Assembly: GCA_041678645.1 (NCBI GenBank)
Contig: JBAYNT010000019.1
Location: 1-10,170, forward strand
Length of the DNA stretch: 10,170 bases
Source of the DNA: WOZL01 sp041678645
Lineage (GTDB): Bacteria > Patescibacteriota > Dojkabacteria > SC72
Reading direction: 5' to 3'
In this document: positions 5,801 through 9,804 of the stretch, piece by piece
How the letters are laid out: each line of letters begins with the position of its first letter
Position numbering within the stretch: the first letter of the stretch is position 1
Translations under genes and position numbers: made by a program
Notes under the pieces: generated by a model
What the model was told of the DNA's origin: nothing
The model's input: the letters and a program-made list of their open reading frames with translations, nothing else
Databases searched by the model: none

Positions 5801-6824
5801 TTAATTGATCTTGAATTCTATTTTTAAGATTGTACATTATTCCTTTATGATGACCTTTATAAACAGATGTAACCATTTGATCTTCAATCTTATGTGTTTC
5901 TAAATTAAAAGTCTTAATAGTAACACCTTTTTCTATCTCTTTATAACCCTTCCATCCTTCTGGAGTTAGAATCTCAGTATCATCTGAAACACACTGGCAA
6001 CCAACTCTTGTTGGCACGTTAATGTTAAACATGAATTCCTGCATAGCCTGTTTCACCTCAGGATATGTTAACTTGTCGTATCTAACAAAAGGGGCTAAAT
6101 ATGTATCAAAACTAGATAACGCTTGCGCACCAGCTGCCTCATGCTGAAGAGTATACAAGAAATTAACAATTTGGCCTAAAGCTGTTCTAAAATGTTTTGC
6201 TGGTCCAGAAGAAATCTTTCCAGGCACACCAGTAAAGCCCTTAATTAAGAGATCTTCTAAACTCCAGCCACAGCAGTAGGTAGCCAACATTCCAAGATCA
6301 TGAAGATGAATATCACCATTAATATGTGCATTAGAAATTTCCTTATCAAATATGCTATGTAACCAATAGTTAGCCTGTACACTTGATGAGATATGATTAT
6401 TTAAACCTTGCCAAGAGTAAGACATATTACTGTTTTCCTTAATACGCCAATCCTCCATGTTGATATAATCACTGATTAAACTATCAGCATCTATTAACGA
6501 TTTGATGTTTTTAATCTGATTTTTTAAATCAATGAAAAGCCCAAAAGCTACAGATGTTTTGCCATGCCCCATTTCAATTAATATCTCTTTTACTATCTCG
6601 GCTATCTCAGTTGTTTTAACACTTTTCCGATCAGCATATTTTTTAGAGAGCTTCTCAATGACTTGATCGGCTACCTCTATGGCACGCTCCCTATCATCCC
6701 CACCAACACTGTCAGCCGCTTTAAATATCCCAGTAACTATTCTCTCCTTATTAAAAGGTACAAGACGTCCATCTCGTTTCTCAACTTTAAACTTGATCGG
6801 GTATGTGTCTTTAGTTTTAGGCAT
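2817..6824 (-). CDS. nrdD: anaerobic (class III) ribonucleoside-triphosphate reductase, catalytic body with two inteins, lacking the glycyl-radical tail
   Basis: A 1335-residue precursor; removing two inteins (278-594 and 707-1036) leaves about 688 residues. NrdD reduces ribonucleoside triphosphates to dNTPs by radical chemistry in the absence of oxygen. Residues about 10-100 form an ATP-cone allosteric domain (KVEKRDGRLVPFNKERI...). The catalytic barrel has HLHDLGML (173-180), RVGCQ/TPFTNITLDL around intein 1, DARSMC/CRLRLDNRELRKRGGGLFG around intein 2, and TGSIGVVTINMARIGY. The C-terminus keeps zinc-type ligands C1303-x2-H1306 and C1316-x2-C1319 but stops at 1335 without RVVGY; that part is on the 44-codon ORF downstream. 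nrdR lies 17 bp upstream. No Shine-Dalgarno precedes the ATG. Both inteins carry LAGLIDADG motifs, pointing to acquisition by homing. Confidence 0.95.
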   Translation of the reverse strand: MPKTKDTYPIKFKVEKRDGRLVPFNKERIVTGIFKAADSVGGDDRERAIEVADQVIEKLSKKYADRKSVKTTEIAEIVKEILIEMGHGKTSVAFGLFIDLKNQIKNIKSLIDADSLISDYINMEDWRIKENSNMSYSWQGLNNHISSSVQANYWLHSIFDKEISNAHINGDIHLHDLGMLATYCCGWSLEDLLIKGFTGVPGKISSGPAKHFRTALGQIVNFLYTLQHEAAGAQALSSFDTYLAPFVRYDKLTYPEVKQAMQEFMFNINVPTRVGCQCVSDDTEILTPEGWKGYKEIEKGVTIKTFNLETHKIEDQMVTSVYKGHHKGIMYNLKNRIQDQLISPKHRVVRKVFNTDKYILEPIEDVNKLKSAIVVPISGENTNSSSDFSDKQIKLMAWIISDGTLEIGRGTNRISIYQSEIKNKTKYDEIKKLLNHFDLKYDESETVGLGSPVKKIRLCSESSKLIHEWFGNDSNIKFIPDSLLSLNQKQSRIFLETYIKGDGFDGCKISTTNIDILDKLQIIAVNAGYGSTILTRRPTHIGKKAVYVLRLIDHKDTYIQKIEKVNYDGLIWCPHTVNETIIARRNGKVFITGNTPFTNITLDLKPHGMLSDESVIIGGKLQKETYGEFQKEMDMINKAFCEVMLDGDAQGRLFSFPIPTYNLTKDFEWENPKYDKLWEMTAKYGIPYFSNFINSDMSPDDARSMCPLEGNEKVLIKSSRGRGLEFSTIRNIYEGNSKKEVYEVYSDGKFVQGMFSKFENQKMLKVTLANNHVIKMSEKHLNFVLTGNDASVKEYQASELTKDMYLPYSLNIYNGSGGTKELGYFVGAYAGDGSFDGDCSVVFSLCREQKADVVEKLIDISEKYFGANHSIREYGDTKLLTLKIYSKAAVGLCKDYVEGKEREKRYTARVFDASKDFRLGVIDGHYATDGGNRNRIYTSSKRMVETLNMLAASLGTTTAIYKDARKGRLGKEPNYAVLIYKLDRKNYGDFWFKKEGKLWIKIKEIKKISNTSAYCLEVLDNDPIFTVGTTGILTHNCRLRLDNRELRKRGGGLFGANPLTGSIGVVTINMARIGYLAKSEKEYFKMVDHWMDVSKDALMARREFVEKYMEKGLYPYSKFYLHDIALRFGEYFKNHFSTIGLLGLNESIVNFMDKENIATKKGHEFGLKVMDHMRERLMDYQNETDQLFNLEATPGEGTTYRFAKSDKKKFGDDIIAGSDLGISKSKEPYYTNSSQLPVGYTDDVWEALDLQDDFQIKYTGGTVLHIFLGEKMPSVESTRTFVRKVAENYSLPYFSITPTFSICPVHGYIPGEHEFCPKCDAEVGYQEGTEFIIKD
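3717..4706 (-). other. NrdD intein 2: LAGLIDADG intein with Pro1 and class 3-like Cys/Thr
   Basis: Residues 707-1036 of the precursor (330 aa). The N-terminal block PLEGNEKVLI aligns position by position with CVSDDTEILT of intein 1, placing Pro at position 1. The C-terminus is GILTHN|C. Splicing there restores the SMC|CRLRLD sequence that, from memory, NrdD proteins have. Block B holds SEKH (His780). Block F is AYCLEV with Cys1015 at F:4, and Thr1034 sits at G:5 before His1035-Asn1036; Cys and Thr at these sites mark class 3 inteins. The B:12 residue is Asn782, not the class 3 Trp. LAGLIDADG motifs are at about 822-833 (LGYFVGAYAGDG) and 918-930 (RLGVIDGHYATDG), with both acidic residues kept. 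The alternative of Cys706 as residue 1 would leave the host with only one Cys. Confidence 0.85.
5043..5993 (-). other. NrdD intein 1: LAGLIDADG intein ending in Gly-Asn
   Basis: Residues 278-594 of the precursor (317 aa). The N-terminus is CVSDDTEILTPEGW (Cys1, standard block A). Block B is LISPKH (His346). The C-terminus is RRNGKVFITGN followed by Thr595 as the +1 nucleophile; splicing gives RVGCQ|TPFTNITLDL. The penultimate residue is Gly593 instead of the common His. Block F region YDGLIWCPHTVNE holds Cys573 and His575, which may assist Asn cyclisation. The endonuclease part has the motif pair IKLMAWIISDG (393-403) and FLETYIKGDG (494-503), both with the catalytic Asp, so homing activity may be retained. 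Confidence 0.9.
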
Positions 6825-6841
6825 GGGGCAGGTTAAAAAAA

Positions 6842-7285
6842 TTATATAATATTGTCTAACTCTTCCTTAAAATCTTTAATCGATTCAAAATTTTTATAAA
6901 TAGAAGCGAACCTTATATAAGCCAAAGGATCTTTAGTTCTTAGCCAGATAAGTACCATCTCTCCAATCTCTATGGAAGTTAGTGGATGAGGATTTGTTAA
7001 GACCCTTCTTTCTACTTCCTCACAAAATTCCTCTATTGCCTCTTCAGGAATTTTATCCTTCTGAACAGCTTTCATAATTCCTTTTTTTAGCTTCTCACAA
7101 TCAAATTTTTCTAAAGAGCCATCCTTTTTTACTATACTCACATCAACCTTTTCAATTCTTTCATATGTTGTATATCTCCTTCCGCACCTTAAACACTGCC
7201 TTCTTCTTCTGGTAGTGCCTTCCTCATTATTATCTCTTTTGTCTACTACCTTTGACGTAGTACAACCGCAGTATGGACATTTCAT
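6842..7285 (-). CDS. nrdR: NrdR, transcriptional repressor of ribonucleotide reductase genes
   Basis: A 147-residue protein of standard NrdR length. An N-terminal zinc ribbon is made by C3-x2-C6 and C31-x2-C34, with basic RRRR (26-29) for DNA contact. An ATP-cone follows (about 47-137: VSIVKKDGSLEKFDCEKLKKG...) and senses ATP versus dATP. It would repress the nrd operon when dATP is plentiful. It is the first gene of the operon, 17 bp before nrdD, and two NrdR-box-like palindromes overlap its own promoter. AAGGAG occurs 20 nt upstream of the ATG, too far for a normal Shine-Dalgarno and inside one of the boxes. Confidence 0.96.
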   Translation of the reverse strand: MKCPYCGCTTSKVVDKRDNNEEGTTRRRRQCLRCGRRYTTYERIEKVDVSIVKKDGSLEKFDCEKLKKGIMKAVQKDKIPEEAIEEFCEEVERRVLTNPHPLTSIEIGEMVLIWLRTKDPLAYIRFASIYKNFESIKDFKEELDNII

Positions 7286-7299
7286 AAGTTTTTATATAT

Positions 7300-7315
7300 A
7301 TACAACTCCTTGTGC
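7300..7315. promoter_or_regulatory. NrdR box 1 (downstream of the nrdR promoter)
   Basis: ATACAACTCCTTGTGC contains ACAA-N4-TTGT and matches the NrdR box consensus ACACWATATATWGTGT at the conserved outer positions (C-W-A and T-W-G) while the centre differs. It lies just after the predicted transcription start and 32 bp (centre to centre) from box 2, about three helical turns, as usual for paired NrdR boxes. Confidence 0.6.
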
Positions 7316-7326
7316 TTTGTATTCTC

Positions 7327-7354
7327 ATTATATACAACCCATTGTGTAATACAA
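7327..7354 (-). promoter_or_regulatory. nrdR-nrdD operon promoter
   Basis: On the minus strand TTGTAT (7349-7354) and a perfect TATAAT (7327-7332) are separated by 16 bp. The predicted start is near 7320, giving a leader of about 35 nt. NrdR box 2 fills the spacer. Confidence 0.6.
7332..7347. promoter_or_regulatory. NrdR box 2 (within the nrdR promoter spacer)
   Basis: ATACAACCCATTGTGT fits ACACWATATATWGTGT better than box 1, about 12 of 16 positions by eye. It occupies the spacer between -35 and -10, so a bound NrdR tetramer across boxes 1 and 2 would block transcription. Confidence 0.65.
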
Positions 7355-7380
7355 CGGCCCGTAGTGTTTTGACAAATTAA

Positions 7381-7396
7381 TACTGACAATTCAGTA
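7381..7396. repeat. perfect inverted repeat TACTGA-CAAT-TCAGTA
   Basis: Six-bp arms around a 4-bp centre in the intergenic region between nrdR and the nucleotidyltransferase gene. The shape is that of an operator for a dimeric regulator. It lies outside both predicted promoters, and no known motif is recognised. Confidence 0.4.
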
Positions 7397-7431
7397 CTTC
7401 AGGAAAGTAGAAAAAACTACAGGGTTAGATA

Positions 7432-7460
7432 TTGTAATTACCTTAAATCTCTGATTAAAT
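7432..7460 (+). promoter_or_regulatory. possible promoter of the nucleotidyltransferase gene
   Basis: TTGTAA (7432-7437), a 17-bp spacer and TTAAAT (7455-7460) preceded by TGA form an extended -10-like promoter, giving a leader of about 23 nt to the ATG at 7490. The -10 is imperfect. Confidence 0.35.
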
Positions 7461-7489
7461 ATTAGACTAACTTATCAATATTTTTTTAT

Positions 7490-7978
7490 ATGATTATCCC
7501 TATAGAAGATTTTCCAAAGCTAAGAGAAAGTGAATTGAAAGGCAAGACGGTAGTTGCTACATCTGGTTTTTTTGACCCTATACACCCTGGGCATGCATCT
7601 TGTTTGGTCGAATCAAAGAAGTTTGGAGATGTTTTAGTTGTAATCCTAGACGGTGATCAAAGAGCGAAGACGAAAAAGGGGAAATCCTTTATGCCTGAGA
7701 TAGATAGAGCGAGGGTGGTAGATTATATTAAAGAGGTAGATTATGTTGTCATATATAATCATCCTACCAGAAATGATTGTGTAGAAGCCGTAGAGATAAT
7801 TAGACCTGATGTCTTTACAAAGGGTGGCGATAGAGATGGTTCAAAGAACGTTCCAGAGTTTGATGTAGTTGAAAAGTATGGAGGTAGAGTTGAGTTTAAT
7901 GTAGGAGATCCTAAAATGTGGTCTAGCTCCAACTATTTACAGGAGTGGGTTGATTTTGTTAATAGCAAGGAGGAGTAA
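7490..7978 (+). CDS. cytidylyltransferase-like nucleotidyltransferase (RfaE2/TagD type)
   Basis: A 162-residue single-domain nucleotidyltransferase of the HxGH superfamily. TSGFFDPIHPGH (25-35) contains the signature HPGH at 32-35 that binds the nucleotide phosphates. KSFMPEIDRARVV and FTKGGDRDG are family-typical, and WSSSNYL near the C-terminus replaces the usual ISST motif. Such enzymes transfer AMP or CMP to a sugar or polyol phosphate (heptose-1-phosphate, glycerol-3-phosphate), making activated precursors for cell-surface polymers; the exact substrate cannot be read from the sequence. The upstream TTTTTTTAT gives no Shine-Dalgarno. The gene is divergent from the nrd operon and its stop lies 2 bp from the convergent trxB-like stop. 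Confidence 0.85.
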   Translation: MIIPIEDFPKLRESELKGKTVVATSGFFDPIHPGHASCLVESKKFGDVLVVILDGDQRAKTKKGKSFMPEIDRARVVDYIKEVDYVVIYNHPTRNDCVEAVEIIRPDVFTKGGDRDGSKNVPEFDVVEKYGGRVEFNVGDPKMWSSSNYLQEWVDFVNSKEE

Positions 7979-7980
7979 CC

Positions 7981-8892
7981 TTAACTGTTTAGATATTTAT
8001 ATATATCATTTGCAGCTATACCTCCCTCGGAGACCGCTGTTATAACTTGTCTAAATTCATTAGAGTTAGTTGTACAGTCACCTGCAGCCCATATACCTTC
8101 TATACTTGTTTTCTGCTCATGGTCTACAACGATGTATCCCTTTTTATCTGTTTTAAGAGCAATCTTTTCTGGTAAGTTTTTGTTAGGTTCCGATCCTATC
8201 TCTATAAATACACCATCTACAGGCAAGATATTTGATCCTCCGTAGTCCCGGTTAAGCTTTAAGCTCTGTAATCTCTCCCCACCTTCCAATCCAATAATAA
8301 CTGTATTGTAGAGTACTTCAATTTTTTCATTAGCGAGTACCTGTTTTTTCCATGCAGGATCTCCTCTTAATTCATTTCCCCTGTATATGATATATACCTT
8401 CTTGGCTATATCGCTAAGCATCATAGAGGCCATTGTGGCTGCACTACTTCCTCCTATAACTCCAACTATCTTGTCCCTGTAGAAATTTGCATCGCAGGTA
8501 GCGCAGTAGGAGAGACCCTTTCCTAAGAATTTGTCTTCATCTGGTATAGATAGCTTAGTTCTTTCTGTTCCGATTGTTAGTAATACAGTTTTAGCCGTGT
8601 ATTCTGTCCCTATATCTGTAGTTATTTTGAAGTAGTCATCTATCTTCTCAGCGTTAGTAACACTTTCAAATTTCATTTCACATCCTAGTTCTTTGGCATG
8701 TTCGTACATTTTAACACTTAAATCAAGGCCTGTTATTTCAGGGAATCCAGGGTAGTTACATATTTTGTGAGCTTCTGATGTAGTACCTCCAACCATTTTC
8801 CCGAAGATGATTGTTTTTAGTTGGTATCTAGATGCGTATATTCCAGCACTGTATCCTGCTGGTCCACTTCCTATTATTGCGATGTCGTACAT
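7981..8892 (-). CDS. trxB: thioredoxin reductase-like FAD disulfide oxidoreductase
   Basis: A 303-residue flavoprotein of typical TrxB length. GSGPAGYSAGIYASRY (8-23) binds FAD; the redox pair is C130-x2-C133 (CATC); GGSSAA (147-152) is the pyridine-nucleotide fold; WAAGDCTTN near the end is the second FAD motif. It would reduce thioredoxin-like proteins and could feed electrons to NrdD. The usual NADPH-phosphate motif HRRxxxR is replaced by YRGNELRG, so cofactor choice may differ from E. coli TrxB. The start was set at the ATG before YDIAIIGSG (8890-8892). An upstream in-frame ATG at 8940 would add 16 residues not seen in the family. No Shine-Dalgarno is visible. Confidence 0.9.
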   Translation of the reverse strand: MYDIAIIGSGPAGYSAGIYASRYQLKTIIFGKMVGGTTSEAHKICNYPGFPEITGLDLSVKMYEHAKELGCEMKFESVTNAEKIDDYFKITTDIGTEYTAKTVLLTIGTERTKLSIPDEDKFLGKGLSYCATCDANFYRDKIVGVIGGSSAATMASMMLSDIAKKVYIIYRGNELRGDPAWKKQVLANEKIEVLYNTVIIGLEGGERLQSLKLNRDYGGSNILPVDGVFIEIGSEPNKNLPEKIALKTDKKGYIVVDHEQKTSIEGIWAAGDCTTNSNEFRQVITAVSEGGIAANDIYKYLNS

Positions 8893-8965
8893 ATTTAAAG
8901 GGTTGTTTAAATTAACATATTTACATATATATGATATCACATGAGTAGGGGATTTTTAAAAAGTT

Positions 8966-8984
8966 AAAAGAGGTTGGGGGGAAT
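8966..8984 (+). repeat. left inverted-repeat end of the secreted-protein cassette
   Basis: AAAAGAGGTTGGGGGGAAT; inverted match to 9633-9648 with a 3-bp (GGG) indel. Its GGGGAAT also pairs locally with ATTCCCC at 9042-9048. Confidence 0.55.
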
Positions 8985-9048
8985 GATGTAGAAGACCGTT
9001 AGAGGGTCAATTAGAAAGTGTAACTGACCCTCATTTGGTCGATTCCCC
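8978..9048. repeat. long compound hairpin downstream of the secreted-protein gene
   Basis: Nested complementary segments: GGGGAAT (8978-8984) with ATTCCCC (9042-9048), GACC (8994-8997) with GGTC (9037-9040), and GAGGGTCA (9002-9009) with TGACCCTC (9025-9032), around a 15-nt loop. It begins 2 bp after the stop codon of the minus-strand gene. On that strand the stem is followed by CCAACCTCTTTTAACTTTTT, so it could serve as transcription terminator or 3' stabilising structure. Confidence 0.6.
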
Positions 9049-9049
9049 A

Positions 9050-9526
9050 TTAATTGCTTTGTTTAGTTCTTGCAAGAATTGTGAAATACACCTTATCCTT
9101 AGGTATTATTGTGATCTGATTATTTCCCCATAGAACACATGTCATGGAAGAATTATAAGGATCATATTCACAAAATTCTCTTCCTTTAATTACAGGCTCA
9201 TCAATCATTGACATATTGAGAGCATTGACTTTTAATGTGCCAATTAAGCTCTTTTGCTCAATTGTAAGCACATTCGCACGGAAATTTATCTCCTCTTCCC
9301 AATTGTTCAATGTCCAAACTTTGTCCTCTCTTGAAAGTATATAATTACCTTCATTGAAAGTGTTACAAGTTTTTTTCTCGAAGATAAACCAACCAGAGAA
9401 ATAACATAATTCCCATTCTCCATTATAGAACTCTTGAGTAGGGGATGCATTAACGTTTGTTTTGGGAATAAAAATCCCAAAAATTATCAAACATACAACA
9501 AGAAAAATAACTGATTTTCTAAACAT
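9050..9526 (-). CDS. small secreted protein of unknown family, four-cysteine
   Basis: A 158-residue protein with a clear Sec signal peptide: basic MFRK, hydrophobic core about 5-20, and a likely signal-peptidase site at VNA|S (after residue 27). The mature part of about 131 residues has four Cys (41, 54, 119, 130), suggesting two disulfides, is rich in aromatic residues (GEWELCYFSGWFIF) and looks mostly beta-stranded. I do not recognise a family. The start at 9526 is fixed by the Shine-Dalgarno AAGGAG 5 nt upstream; an in-frame ATG at 9583 would put 19 residues ahead of the signal peptide. This is the only gene in the window with such a ribosome site. It is bounded by inverted repeats and preceded by a long, structured leader. 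Confidence 0.8.
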   Translation of the reverse strand: MFRKSVIFLVVCLIIFGIFIPKTNVNASPTQEFYNGEWELCYFSGWFIFEKKTCNTFNEGNYILSREDKVWTLNNWEEEINFRANVLTIEQKSLIGTLKVNALNMSMIDEPVIKGREFCEYDPYNSSMTCVLWGNNQITIIPKDKVYFTILARTKQSN

Positions 9527-9531
9527 TTTAA

Positions 9532-9537
9532 CTCCTT
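9532..9537 (-). promoter_or_regulatory. Shine-Dalgarno AAGGAG of the secreted-protein gene
   Basis: AAAGGAG-TTAAA-ATG on the minus strand; 5-nt spacing fixes the start at 9526. No other start in the window has a well-placed Shine-Dalgarno. Confidence 0.85.
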
Positions 9538-9546
9538 TAATAATTA

Positions 9547-9617
9547 TCTCACCGAATTGTGAGACAGTTAATCTATACACCAACTAAATTGGTATATAAA
9601 ATAAACTGTCCCTCAAT
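9547..9617 (-). promoter_or_regulatory. leader with two mutually exclusive hairpins upstream of the secreted-protein gene
   Basis: In the minus-strand transcript, 9617-9604 (ATTGAGGGACAGTT) can pair with 9569-9556 (AACTGTCTCACAAT), 13 of 14 positions counting one G-U, with a partial inner stem from CCAA/TTGG (about 9580-9592). The 3' arm can instead form a short hairpin TCTCAC-AATTCG-GTGAGA (9564-9547) just before the Shine-Dalgarno. The shared 9556-9564 segment makes the two folds exclusive, as in attenuators or translational switches. No known riboswitch class is recognised. Confidence 0.45.
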
Positions 9618-9632
9618 GGGAGACAAAGGAGT

Positions 9633-9648
9633 ATTCCCAACCTCTTTT
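9633..9648 (-). repeat. right inverted-repeat end of the secreted-protein cassette
   Basis: The minus strand reads AAAAGAGGTTGGGAAT, the inverted counterpart of 8966-8984. Confidence 0.55.
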
Positions 9649-9658
9649 GTTAAAGATC

Positions 9659-9698
9659 ATATATCTATTAAAGATAAACATCATTTATATAGATATAT
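9659..9698. repeat. 10-bp inverted repeat ATATATCTAT/ATAGATATAT
   Basis: Perfect arms at 9659-9668 and 9689-9698 with a 20-nt spacer, just outside the right cassette end and within the predicted leader of the secreted-protein gene. AT-only arms make chance occurrence more likely here. Confidence 0.4.
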
Positions 9699-9748
9699 TG
9701 CTCAAAAAGCCTTTATAAAAAGAAATAAGGTATTATGAGCAGATTAGA

Positions 9749-9764
9749 ATATATACGTATATAT
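9749..9764. repeat. 16-bp perfect palindrome ATATATACGTATATAT
   Basis: A self-complementary sequence just downstream of the predicted -10 (9775-9780) on the minus strand, at the place of an operator near the transcription start. No known motif is assigned. Confidence 0.4.
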
Positions 9765-9774
9765 ACCCTATAAT

Positions 9775-9803
9775 ATTATACCATAGGGCGTATTAAATCT
9801 CAA
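9775..9803 (-). promoter_or_regulatory. strong sigma70-type promoter towards the secreted-protein gene
   Basis: On the minus strand TTGAGA (9798-9803), a 17-bp spacer and perfect TATAAT (9775-9780). It starts 1 bp after the methionine aminopeptidase stop codon (9805-9807). A start near 9768 gives a leader of about 240 nt before the ATG at 9526. An inverted repeat CCCTAT/ATAGGG (9766-9771, 9783-9788) surrounds the -10. Confidence 0.55.
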
Positions 9804-9804
9804 C

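Larger units (their letters stand above)
8966..9648. mobile_element. possible transposase-less cassette bounded by imperfect terminal inverted repeats
   Basis: The plus strand at 8966 reads AAAAGAGGTTGGGGGGAAT and the minus strand from 9648 reads AAAAGAGGTTGGGAAT; they are identical apart from three extra G. A second motif repeats at almost the same offset: GAGGGTCA 36 bases in from the left end and GAGGGACA 34 bases in from the right end, each paired with a nearby inverted partner. GTT directly flanks both ends (8963-8965, 9649-9651) and may be a 3-bp target duplication. The 683-bp interval holds one secreted-protein gene and no transposase. Alternatively the repeats could be RNA-pairing or terminator structures of that gene. 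Confidence 0.35.

Noticed and set aside
2166..6156. GTATAC at 2166-2171 and 6151-6156 as LexA sites
   Set aside because: Flanks (T..C and A..A) break the RGTATACY pattern, and both are within coding sequence far from starts.
7349..7367. Third NrdR box (ATACAACGGCCCGTAGTGT)
   Set aside because: The half-sites resemble NrdR boxes, but their spacing is 3 bp too long, so they do not form a proper box.
8890..8940. Upstream ATG (8940) for the thioredoxin reductase-like gene
   Set aside because: The extra 16 residues precede the universal N-terminal YDIAIIGSGPAG and look like translated intergenic AT-rich DNA.
9527..9583. Upstream ATG (9583) for the secreted-protein gene
   Set aside because: It would put 19 residues before a typical signal peptide and would ignore the well-placed Shine-Dalgarno at 9532-9537.
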